Assembly (NCBI GenBank): GCA_021796115.1 | Contig: JAJYOP010000015.1 | Coordinates: 1 to 41,257 of the forward strand | DNA: 41,257 bases | Reading direction: 5' to 3' | From: a bacterium | GTDB taxonomy: Bacteria > Omnitrophota > Gorgyraeia > Duberdicusellales > 4484-171 | Part shown: positions 24,964 to 32,312 of the stretch, piece by piece | Layout of the letters: each line of letters starts with the position of its first letter | Numbering within the stretch: position 1 is the stretch's first letter | Position numbers and translations under genes: made by a program | Notes under the pieces: generated by a model | Told to the model about the DNA's origin: nothing | Seen by the model: the letters and a program-made list of their open reading frames with translations, nothing else | The model's database searches: none

Positions 24964-25878
24964 ATGATTTTTATTATTTTACAAATAATTTTTCTTATCA
25001 GCCTTGCCCCTTTGGTAAGCGGCATAATTACCAAAATAAAAAATAATTTACGCCTGCGCCGCGGCCAAAGTGTATGGCAGCCTTATTATAATTTAGCAAA
25101 ACTCTTCTCTAAAGACGAAGTTTGTTCTGAGCATTCTTCCTGGGTTTTTAAAATTACACCTTTTATAGTTTTTGCCTCAAGCTTACTAGCATTATTTCTG
25201 GTCCCGGCCTTTATTGCTAAAAGCCCAGCGCAATATTTAGGCGATTTGCTTCTTTTAGTTTTTATTTTCTCTTTGGGCCGTTTCTTTTTGGCTTTAGCCG
25301 GGCTTGATACCGGTAGTTCTTTCGGCGGCATGGGTTCATCAAGAGAAATGTTTATTTCAAGCTTTGCCGAACCGGCAATCGTCATGGCTTTTTTTGCGGT
25401 ATCATTTAATTTCGGTACAACAAACCTGGCGGCGACCTGCGGCCCGGGAGCTTTAAAATTTTCTTCTCTTATTGCGGGGATTGCGCTTCTAATAGTTACT
25501 TTGGCGGAAACGTCACGCATACCAATTGACAACCAGGAAACACACCTGGAACTTACCATGATTCATGAAGCGATGGCGCTTGAGTATTCCGGTCCGTCGC
25601 TGGCGTTGATTGAATTAGCTTCGTATTTGAAGCAAATTGTTTTTTTCACTTTAATTTCCGCAACAGTTTATCCGGTTGTTTTTTGTGCGCAGATAACCCC
25701 AATACAAGCTTTAACCGGTATTATCATTTATTTGGCAAAAATTTCTTTTATTGCAGTATTAATTGCTTTTACCGAAGTATTTTTGGCAAAAATGCGCTTG
25801 TTTCGCGCAGTTGATTTTCTTTATTTCTCTTTTGTACTGGCGCTGCTGGCGCTTATTGCCGCAACATTAGGAGCCTGA
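24964..25878 (+). CDS. HyfC-like membrane subunit (NuoH family)
   Basis: 304 residues, eight or so helices. It matches the NuoH/HyfC anchor that holds the peripheral arm: RRGQSVWQPYYNLAKLFSK (near 37-55), the GSSREMFISSFAEPA loop, and RIPIDNQETHLELTMIHEAM with its conserved acidic residues. It stops in the TGATG overlap with the next gene. Assigned by family and by gene order. Confidence 0.88.
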   Translation: MIFIILQIIFLISLAPLVSGIITKIKNNLRLRRGQSVWQPYYNLAKLFSKDEVCSEHSSWVFKITPFIVFASSLLALFLVPAFIAKSPAQYLGDLLLLVFIFSLGRFFLALAGLDTGSSFGGMGSSREMFISSFAEPAIVMAFFAVSFNFGTTNLAATCGPGALKFSSLIAGIALLIVTLAETSRIPIDNQETHLELTMIHEAMALEYSGPSLALIELASYLKQIVFFTLISATVYPVVFCAQITPIQALTGIIIYLAKISFIAVLIAFTEVFLAKMRLFRAVDFLYFSFVLALLALIAATLGA

Positions 25879-26516
25879 TGCATACTTACGTATTTCTTTC
25901 CGGAATATTGATAATGACTTATTTTATGGTGATAGCCAAAAGGCTGCCGCCTTTAATAAGTAGTTTCCGCCTGCAATCGCTATTTTTATTTTTATTCACG
26001 GTTTCTTTAGCCATTAGCGGGGGAGAGCCTTCGCTTTATGTTGTTGCCGGCCTGATTTTAATTTTAAAAGTTATCCTTATCCCCACTTTATTACTGCGCA
26101 TTATAAAAAAAATAAAAGTGAACGAAAACCTGGGATTTTTTATGAATCCCCAGCTTTCCCTTTTTACGGCTCTTCTACTCACCTATCTTTCGTATCTTTT
26201 TACTTTTAGAGTAATGAACCTTATCGACAGAATGCAAGCGGCTTCGTTCGCCCTTGCACTTTGCGTAACTTTGCTTGGGCTTTTTATCATGGTTTTCAGG
26301 ATAAAAGCTCTTTCACAAATTGTCGGGCTCCTGGTAATGGAAAATGGTTTGTTCCTGACCGCGGTCACCATGTGCCGGGGCTTACCTTTTATCGTAGAGT
26401 TCTCCACTTTTCTGGATATTTTTATCAGCGTGATAATTCTGGGAGTTTTTGTTTACCGGATAAACACGCTCTTTACCCACATTGACGTAAATAAGCTGGA
26501 TAATCTAAAAGGTTAA
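25878..26516 (+). CDS. HyfE-like membrane subunit (NuoK-related)
   Basis: 212 residues with about six or seven hydrophobic helices. The C-terminal half (FRIKALSQIVGLLVMENGLF, then FLDIFISVIILGVFVYRIN) has the NuoK-like glutamate of HyfE proteins. Its start overlaps the HyfC-like stop by one base. No soluble domain or signal peptide is evident. Confidence 0.85.
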   Translation: MHTYVFLSGILIMTYFMVIAKRLPPLISSFRLQSLFLFLFTVSLAISGGEPSLYVVAGLILILKVILIPTLLLRIIKKIKVNENLGFFMNPQLSLFTALLLTYLSYLFTFRVMNLIDRMQAASFALALCVTLLGLFIMVFRIKALSQIVGLLVMENGLFLTAVTMCRGLPFIVEFSTFLDIFISVIILGVFVYRINTLFTHIDVNKLDNLKG

Positions 26517-26524
26517 ATTTAGCC

Positions 26525-27976
26525 ATGCAAATAATTTACTTTTTCGCTATCCCCTTAATTATTATGGCTGCCTCTTTCAGTGTTAATAACAGCAAAGTAC
26601 TTGGTAGGCTGAATGCCCTGGCATATTTTGCCATACTCTTATCTACCTTTGGCCTTTCCATCAATTTTAAAGAGCCTTTAAGTTTCTTTAATTTCTTCTA
26701 TGTCGATGCCTTAAGCATACTTTTCCTTTTTACAATTTCGGTTGTGGCCTTTGCCGCTGCACTTTTTTCCATTGATTACATTTCAAAAGATGTTCTATCC
26801 GGGGCTATCTCAGAAAAGAAAGCCAAGACGTATTATTTGCTTTTTAATCTTTTTTCCTTGTCCATGTTCTTTGTGCCGGTGGCAAATAATTTAGGTATGG
26901 TCTGGATTGGTATCGAATTAACTACGCTTGCTTCGGCGTTTCTTGTCGGATTTTACAATAAAAAAGCTTCGCTTGAGGCGGCCTGGAAATACATCATCAT
27001 CTGTTCTGTCGGCATAATTCTTGCTTTGTTTGGAACGATTATTTTTTATTATACCGCCTCAACCCATGCTGGTATCCGTAGCCTTAATTGGACAGAAATT
27101 GTGAGTTCGGCAAAATCTTTAAATGTAAATATCGTAAAAGTTGCGTTTTTATTTATCCTGGTTGGATACGGCACCAAGGCCGGTATTGCGCCGATGCACA
27201 CTTGGCTTCCTGACGCGCACAGCCAGGCGATTTCGCCGGTCTCGGCAATGCTTTCCGGCGTACTTCTTAAAACTGCAATCTACGCCATATTACGTTTTTA
27301 TGTCATCACAAACATTTGCGTGGGAGCCCAATTCTCATCAAAACTTTTTATTTTATTCGGATTAATTTCTCTTGGTATCGCCTGTGGTTTTCTCCTGGTA
27401 CAGAAGCATATCAAAAGATTTCTTGCCTACAGCAGCATCGAACATATCGGTGTGATTATTTTAGGTTTTGGCTTGGGCTCCGGATTTGCTTTATACGGCG
27501 CGTTTTTGCACATTTTTAACCACGCAGTTACCAAATCGCTGATGTTTTTTGGCGCGGCTAATGTCGTAAAGAAATACAAAAAAGATAATATGCACGCTAT
27601 ACGCGGAATAGCAAGCGCTATGCCTTTTACCGGGCTCATGCTTATATTGGGCATGTTTGCTATTGCCGGCATGCCTCCTTTTTCGATATTTTTTAGCGAA
27701 ATTTTTATCGCCATCGGAGGATTTGTCAAAGGTTCTTATCTTGTGACGGCGTTTTATCTGTTTTTTATTGTCGTGATTTTCGGCGCCATAATTTATCATC
27801 TTAGCCGTATTCTATTTGGCAAAAAACCTCAAGGATTGGCAGTAAGTCATGAAGCGCTAAGTACAAAAATGGCATTTATATTTCTGTTTATTTTTATTTG
27901 CACGGTTGGCATCAAGGTGCCAGCTTTTTTAAATACCTTGATTATGGGTGCGGTAAAAATTGTTACAAACAACTGA
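26525..27976 (+). CDS. HyfF-like proton-antiporter subunit (NuoN/NuoL family)
   Basis: 483 residues, about 13 or 14 helices. WIGIELTTLASAFLVG (TM5 glutamate), GYGTKAGIAPMHTWLPDAHS, SSIEHIGVI and HIFNHAVTKSLMF are standard antiporter-subunit motifs. It is a second ion-translocating subunit beside the HyfB-like one. The next gene starts one base after its stop. Confidence 0.87.
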   Translation: MQIIYFFAIPLIIMAASFSVNNSKVLGRLNALAYFAILLSTFGLSINFKEPLSFFNFFYVDALSILFLFTISVVAFAAALFSIDYISKDVLSGAISEKKAKTYYLLFNLFSLSMFFVPVANNLGMVWIGIELTTLASAFLVGFYNKKASLEAAWKYIIICSVGIILALFGTIIFYYTASTHAGIRSLNWTEIVSSAKSLNVNIVKVAFLFILVGYGTKAGIAPMHTWLPDAHSQAISPVSAMLSGVLLKTAIYAILRFYVITNICVGAQFSSKLFILFGLISLGIACGFLLVQKHIKRFLAYSSIEHIGVIILGFGLGSGFALYGAFLHIFNHAVTKSLMFFGAANVVKKYKKDNMHAIRGIASAMPFTGLMLILGMFAIAGMPPFSIFFSEIFIAIGGFVKGSYLVTAFYLFFIVVIFGAIIYHLSRILFGKKPQGLAVSHEALSTKMAFIFLFIFICTVGIKVPAFLNTLIMGAVKIVTNN

Positions 27977-27977
27977 T

Positions 27978-29561
27978 ATGGATTATAAAACATTTTTACA
28001 AGAACTGCAGGATAGACACGCGCTGATATTTTTAAGCGTGGCGGAAAATTACAATGACGAAATTTACCTTTCCGTTAGGAGTGATGATTTCAAGAAAACC
28101 TGTGTTTGTTTGCATAAGTTATTGCATTCGCCAGTTGCAGTATTCTTTGCGCAAGATAGCCGTCGCGAAAAAAACGCTTTTGTAATTTATTGCACGTTTA
28201 TGAGTGCAAAATATAAAAAATGGTTTTTCGTTTCTACGGAAATCGCGGCAGATAAAGCAATCCTTGATTCTTTAGCCAGAGAAATTTATTCAAGCTCCTT
28301 ATTCGAAAGGGAAGTCAGGGAAATGTTCGGTATAGAATTTTCTGGCAGCCCTGATGCGCGGAGCCTGCGTTTGCATGAGGAAGTTTGGCCGCGCCGGAGC
28401 TTTCCCTTAAGGAAAGATTTTCAAAATAAACCCACAAAAGATATAGAAAAGGCTGAATATAACTTCAATAAAGTTGATGGCGAAGGTATTCTTGAGGTTC
28501 CGGTAGGGCCAGTGCATGCCGGAATTATTGCTCCCGGGCATTTCCGCTTCAGCGTGGCTGGTGAGCCGATTATAAATTTAGAAATTCGATTGGGGTTCAA
28601 GCATAAAGGTATTGAGAAACTTTTCGAAGGTAAGAATGTTTTTGAAGCGATAAAGATTTCCGAACGCATTTCCGGTGATTCTTCTTTTGCGCATAGCTTG
28701 GCATATACTCAGGCAATTGAAAAAATCTGTGGAATTATCGTAACGGAATCCCTTTCCGCACAACGCGCAATTTGTTTAGAGCTCGAAAGGATGTATAATC
28801 ACGCCAACGACATGGGGGGAATCGCCCTAGATGTTGGTTTCAGTTTTCCTGCAGCGCTCGCCTCTTTAATTAAGGAAGAAATATTACAATTAAACGAAAA
28901 ACTTACCGGAAGCCGCTTTTTAAGAGGGGTTAACGAAGTAGGTACTACGCGCTTAAAGTTAGACGAAGGAAAAAAGAAAGTACTTTTGGCGGCACTAAAG
29001 AAAATATCCAAAGATTTTGGCGAGATAAAAAAAATATTACTTTCCAGCGCATCTTTTATGGACCGAGTGGATGGGACCGGAGTGCTGAAGAAAAAAACTG
29101 CCGAAGATTTTGGCGTGGTCGGATTAGCTGCCAGAGCCTCAGGCATCGCGGCAGATTTAAGAAAGGATTTTTCAGGTATATATACCCAATTTAACTTTAA
29201 TCCGGCCAAAGAAGCAACCGGCGATGTTTTGGCCAGGCTTAACATTAGGATTTTCGAAGTCGAGGAGTCCATACGGTTAATTGAAGAATTTATTAATATT
29301 CACCATACTGCCAGCGACAAGAGGTTAACGCAACCTGAACTTAAGGAGGGGTTTGCTTTAGGGTATGTAGAAGCTTGGCGCGGTCCGGTGCTTTACTGGA
29401 TTAAAATCGACGAAAACGGTTTAATCGAAAGATGCAAAGTGGTTGATCCATCGTTTCATAACTGGCAAGGGCTTTCCTATTGTGTGCTGGGAGACATTAT
29501 CCCAGATTTTCCACTTTGTAATAAAAGTTTTGATTTATCATATTCAGGTAACGACCTTTAA
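27978..29561 (+). CDS. HyfG-like fused NuoC-NuoD subunit lacking NiFe ligands (Ehr type)
   Basis: From ATG 27978 this is 527 residues: a NuoC-like part (1-130, including LFEREVREMFGIEF) fused to a NuoD/large-subunit part that begins VPVGPVHAGIIAPGHFRF. In [NiFe] hydrogenases the first ligand motif is RxCGxC; here it is ERISGDSSFAHS (229-240), with serine at both positions 232 and 235. The last motif, DPCxxC in hydrogenases, is DPSFHNW near 490. All four ligands are thus missing and there is no processed C-terminal tail. This fits energy-converting hydrogenase-related (Ehr) complexes, not a hydrogenase. An upstream in-frame TTG at 27960 is unlikely. Confidence 0.88.
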   Translation: MDYKTFLQELQDRHALIFLSVAENYNDEIYLSVRSDDFKKTCVCLHKLLHSPVAVFFAQDSRREKNAFVIYCTFMSAKYKKWFFVSTEIAADKAILDSLAREIYSSSLFEREVREMFGIEFSGSPDARSLRLHEEVWPRRSFPLRKDFQNKPTKDIEKAEYNFNKVDGEGILEVPVGPVHAGIIAPGHFRFSVAGEPIINLEIRLGFKHKGIEKLFEGKNVFEAIKISERISGDSSFAHSLAYTQAIEKICGIIVTESLSAQRAICLELERMYNHANDMGGIALDVGFSFPAALASLIKEEILQLNEKLTGSRFLRGVNEVGTTRLKLDEGKKKVLLAALKKISKDFGEIKKILLSSASFMDRVDGTGVLKKKTAEDFGVVGLAARASGIAADLRKDFSGIYTQFNFNPAKEATGDVLARLNIRIFEVEESIRLIEEFINIHHTASDKRLTQPELKEGFALGYVEAWRGPVLYWIKIDENGLIERCKVVDPSFHNWQGLSYCVLGDIIPDFPLCNKSFDLSYSGNDL

Positions 29562-29567
29562 ACAACT

Positions 29568-30101
29568 ATGCTGCATATAATTAAAAACCGATTATTAAAA
29601 GGAATAGTGACAACGCCAATTGATTTAAAGTCTTTAGGTAAAGAAAACCTAGTTGACTGGCGAGTTGAGACAGTGGGATTGGAGCTAAAAAAAATAATCC
29701 GCAAAAAATTCTGCCGTTCTTTGCATATTCGCGAAGTAGATACCGGCTCCTGTGGCGCCTGTGAATCGGAAATAATTGCCACAACAAACCCGTTCTATGA
29801 TATCCAACGATTCGGAATAAATTTCGTTGCTTCACCCCGCCATGCAGATGCTCTTCTTGTTACTGGCCCGGTTTCCAAGAACATGGCCCTCGCTCTTAAG
29901 AAAACTTACGATGCGATGCCGGAGCCAAAATTTGTCATTACCCTCGGAGACTGTGCATTAAATGGAGGAATTTTTAAAGACGCATATTATGTCGAAAAAG
30001 GCGTAAAAAATATTCTGCCGGTTGCCTGCCACGTGCCCGGCTGTCCGCCAGAGCCATTTGAGATAATCCAAGCCCTGTTGGCTTTCCTAAAAAAATCATA
30101 A
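29568..30101 (+). CDS. HyfI-like small subunit (NuoB family, [4Fe-4S])
   Basis: 177 residues. The proximal [4Fe-4S] cluster ligands are C62 and C65 in GSCGAC, C129 in GDCALNGG and C159 in VPGCPP. The C-x2-C pair is as in hydrogenases, not the CC of complex I. The N-terminal 50 residues are an unusual extension with one more cysteine (C49). It follows the HyfG-like gene by 6 bases and ends the operon. No NuoI/HyfH-type two-cluster ferredoxin subunit is present next to it. Confidence 0.88.
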   Translation: MLHIIKNRLLKGIVTTPIDLKSLGKENLVDWRVETVGLELKKIIRKKFCRSLHIREVDTGSCGACESEIIATTNPFYDIQRFGINFVASPRHADALLVTGPVSKNMALALKKTYDAMPEPKFVITLGDCALNGGIFKDAYYVEKGVKNILPVACHVPGCPPEPFEIIQALLAFLKKS

Positions 30102-30206
30102 AACGTCCGATAAGGTCAAATAAAAATTTAGTTGAAATTTATCCTTTTAGAGAGTATAAATATTTAAATTAAATAGCCTGGCCGAGCGCTAGGCAGGGAG
30201 GTTTAC

Positions 30207-30752
30207 GTGCTAAAAAATATATTCATTACTCTTGTTTCCGGGCTATTTATCGCCGCATTTTACGGGGAGGTATTTTCTATGGACCAGACAGTTGTACTTG
30301 AAACAAACAAAGGGAAGATTGAAATCAAACTTATGCCGGATGTGGCGCCAAAGGCTTGTGAAAATTTTACCAAGCTCGTTGAAAAAGGTTATTATGACGG
30401 AACCATCTTTCATAGGGTAATAAAAGGTTTTATGATTCAAGGTGGCGACCCGACAGGTACAGGAAGAGGTGGAGAATCGATTTGGGGTAAACCTTTTAAT
30501 GATGAATTCAGTCCTAACGTGCAATTCGATAAACCTGGATTGCTTGCCATGGCTAACGCCGGCCCGAATACCAATGGCAGCCAGTTTTTTATTACCACCG
30601 TCCCGACGCCCTGGCTTAATATGAAACATACGATTTTTGGCGAAGTTACTTCCGGCTACGACATCGTGCAGAAAATAGAAAATTCAGAAACCGACGCGAT
30701 GGATAAACCGGTTAAGGAAGTGAAGATAATCAAAGCGTATATTAAAAAGTAA
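30207..30752 (+). CDS. Cyclophilin-type peptidyl-prolyl isomerase
   Basis: 181 residues from a GTG with GGGAGG (30196-30201) upstream. The cyclophilin core is intact: [48 protein letters not shown] and the HTIFGEV end. The first 24 residues form a signal peptide-like segment ([20 protein letters not shown]), so the protein would be exported to the periplasm. A second ATG in frame at 30279 has its own GGGGAGG (30264-30270) and begins exactly where a cytosolic cyclophilin does ([12 protein letters not shown]). Both forms may be made. Confidence 0.92.
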   Translation: MLKNIFITLVSGLFIAAFYGEVFSMDQTVVLETNKGKIEIKLMPDVAPKACENFTKLVEKGYYDGTIFHRVIKGFMIQGGDPTGTGRGGESIWGKPFNDEFSPNVQFDKPGLLAMANAGPNTNGSQFFITTVPTPWLNMKHTIFGEVTSGYDIVQKIENSETDAMDKPVKEVKIIKAYIKK

Positions 30753-30829
30753 CGTATAGCGGATAGAGTAAATAGTTTAAATTATACGCTAAACGCTATC
30801 CACCAGGCACTAGTAATTGGAGGATGCAT

Positions 30830-31408
30830 ATGCCTAAAACGATTAAGGGCACTCAAACCGAAAAAAATCTCTTAGCGGCTTTTGCCGGAGAATCACAGGC
30901 AAGAAACAGGTACACTTATTTCGCAAGTGCGGCACGCAAAGAAGGTTTTGAACAGATAGCAAATATTTTTACGGAAACCGCAGAAAACGAAAAAGAACAC
31001 GCGAAAGTGTTCTTTAAGTATCTTGAGGGTTCTGATGTAGAAATTACAGCCAGTTATCCCGCAGGGATGATTAAGGATACGAAAGCAAACCTTGAGGCGG
31101 CAGCTGCGGGCGAAAACCTGGAGTGGACAACGCTTTATGCAAATTTTGCTAAGACCGCAAAAGATGAGGGTTTTACCGAAATTGCGAATTCATTCGAACA
31201 GATTTCTAAGGTAGAGATGTTTCACGAAGCGCGGTACAGAAAATTAATTAATAATCTTAACAACGGCGAAGTTTTTAAGAAGAAAAAACCCATAAAATGG
31301 CATTGCATAAATTGCGGATATGTTGTTGAATCGGATAAGGCTCCGGCGCAGTGCCCGGCCTGCAAGCACCCGCAAAGTTTTTACGAAGTCCTGGCAGAGA
31401 ACTTTTAA
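30830..31408 (+). CDS. Rubrerythrin
   Basis: Non-haem diiron peroxidase that removes hydrogen peroxide in anaerobes. The start at ATG 30830 has GGAGG (30819-30823) at six bases; the ATG at 30824 is too close. 192 residues: a four-helix bundle with metal-binding glutamates (GESQARNRY, ENEKEHAK, VEMFHEAR) and a C-terminal rubredoxin domain with two C-x2-C pairs (CINC, CPAC). It is followed by a strong terminator, so it is a separate unit from the Hcp genes downstream. Confidence 0.96.
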   Translation: MPKTIKGTQTEKNLLAAFAGESQARNRYTYFASAARKEGFEQIANIFTETAENEKEHAKVFFKYLEGSDVEITASYPAGMIKDTKANLEAAAAGENLEWTTLYANFAKTAKDEGFTEIANSFEQISKVEMFHEARYRKLINNLNNGEVFKKKKPIKWHCINCGYVVESDKAPAQCPACKHPQSFYEVLAENF

Positions 31409-31412
31409 ATAA

Positions 31413-31492
31413 AGATTACAGAGATTTTGGGATGATTCCAGGGACTTTTATTAAAATCCCCGGAATCTTTTCCTAATCACTGTAATTTTTTT
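31413..31492 (+). terminator. Long intrinsic terminator after rubrerythrin
   Basis: Outer arms AGATTACAGAGATT (31413-31426) and AATCACTGTAAT (31475-31486) pair, with an inner GATTCCaGGGA/TCCCcGGAATC stem, followed by seven T (31486-31492). The Hcp-unit promoter starts three bases later. Confidence 0.88.
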
Positions 31493-31494
31493 AT

Positions 31495-31523
31495 TTGACA
31501 AAATGATACTAATATGGTATCAT
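31495..31523 (+). promoter_or_regulatory. Sigma70 promoter with embedded palindromic operator for the microprotein-Rrf2-Hcp unit
   Basis: TTGACA (31495-31500), 17 bases, TATCAT (31518-31523). A perfect 9-base inverted repeat AAATGATAC/GTATCATTT (31501-31509 and 31517-31525, 7-base spacer) fills the region between and over the -10. This is the right place and shape for a repressor site; the Rrf2-type regulator encoded 380 bases downstream is the natural candidate. The transcript would begin near 31530, at the first base of the structured leader. Confidence 0.75.
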
Positions 31524-31525
31524 TT

Positions 31526-31703
31526 CAAATGAGGCAACAGCTTTTCAAACCTCTAGTGGTGCAGAAAAGCTGTGTAGCCGAATTTGACCCCGTTCTTTTA
31601 CTTCTAATAATTTATTAAGGTAAAAGAGCGGGGTTCAATTCCGACAAACAATTTATGATCGTCACGACGGGCGTCGTGACTCCATAAATTGTGTCGTCAT
31701 TGA
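31526..31703 (+). promoter_or_regulatory. Composite structured leader element, complete copy C
   Basis: In order: CAAATGAGG; first hairpin (31537-31546 with 31564-31573, 10 perfect pairs); GAATTTGACCCC and core inverted repeat (31584-31603 with 31617-31638); CAATTC; second hairpin (31643-31657 with 31683-31695, topped by an 8-bp GTCACGAC/GTCGTGAC stem, GGGC loop); TCATT next to GAAGGAGG. It occupies the whole leader from the likely transcription start to the ribosome binding site. Sequence and order match copy A. Confidence 0.78.
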
Positions 31704-31714
31704 AGGAGGTGCCT

Positions 31715-31795
31715 ATGGCAAGGAATATAATTCGTTGGCTAATTCGTCCAGTCGTGCATTGCAAGGAAGGCTGCCAAAGAGTGTCCTTGGCATGA
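31715..31795 (+). CDS. 26-residue cysteine-containing microprotein
   Basis: Reads MARNIIRWLIRPVVH then CKEGCQRVSLA and stop. A perfect Shine-Dalgarno (AAGGAGGTG, 31703-31711) precedes the ATG. It carries two cysteines (C16, C20) spaced C-x3-C, a basic amphipathic N-terminus and no transmembrane span long enough to be sure. It lies between the promoter/leader and the Rrf2 regulator, in the position of a leader peptide or of a small metal/NO-sensing partner. I do not recognise a family. Confidence 0.6.
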   Translation: MARNIIRWLIRPVVHCKEGCQRVSLA

Positions 31796-31897
31796 CATTA
31801 AACTGCCTTATTAAATGCAGGTTCCAGGCCGCGAAATAACAGCTTAGGAAAAGATTTGTGTCTGGTCCTGCAGTCCTTATTTATATCATAAACTATA

Positions 31898-32296
31898 ATG
31901 AAGCTGGTTACCCGCGAAACCGATTATGCCCTGCGAGCCATCTGTTTTATAGCCAAAAACAAATGCAAAAGAATCCGTACGCTTCAAATTGAGAAAGAAT
32001 TAGGCATACCGCGGTCATTTCTGCGCAAAATTCTTCAAATATTAAACAAAAAAAAGATATTAATTTCCTGCAAAGGCATCGGGGGCGGATTTAGCCTCTC
32101 CGATTCCGCCAAAAATCTTACTCTTGCCGAGTTGATGGAGGTATTCCAGGGGCCTTTGCATTTAAACGAATGCCTTTTTAAAAAAACTAAATGCCCCGAT
32201 ATCAGTAAATGCCCTTTACGCAAAAAAATAGCTAATATCGAAAAATATATAATAAAAGAGTTAAATTCCATAACTCTTTCGTCTCTATTGAAGTAA
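31898..32296 (+). CDS. Rrf2-family Fe-S transcriptional regulator (NsrR/IscR type)
   Basis: 132 residues: an N-terminal winged helix (TRETDYALRAICFIA, then GIPRSFLRKILQIL as recognition helix and KGIGGGFSLS wing) and a cysteine triad C-x6-C-x5-C (ECLFKKTKCPDISKC), the [2Fe-2S]/[4Fe-4S] ligand pattern of NsrR and IscR. It sits 16 bases before hcp, a known NsrR target in other bacteria, so a role in sensing nitric oxide or redox state is likely. No Shine-Dalgarno; TATCAT ends 8 bases before the ATG, so it may also have a leaderless start. The palindrome at 31501-31525 is a plausible operator. Confidence 0.87.
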   Translation: MKLVTRETDYALRAICFIAKNKCKRIRTLQIEKELGIPRSFLRKILQILNKKKILISCKGIGGGFSLSDSAKNLTLAELMEVFQGPLHLNECLFKKTKCPDISKCPLRKKIANIEKYIIKELNSITLSSLLK

Positions 32297-32312
32297 AAAG
32301 GAGGATGCAACA

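Noticed and set aside
27978-29561. Calling the complex a [NiFe] hydrogenase (hyf)
   Set aside because: All four NiFe ligand cysteines are missing and no maturation genes are linked; Ehr-type is the better description.
30753-30815. Short AT-rich inverted repeat (GGATAG...CTATCC) between the cyclophilin and rubrerythrin genes
   Set aside because: Only 6 paired bases with a long loop and no T-run; too weak to name as a feature.
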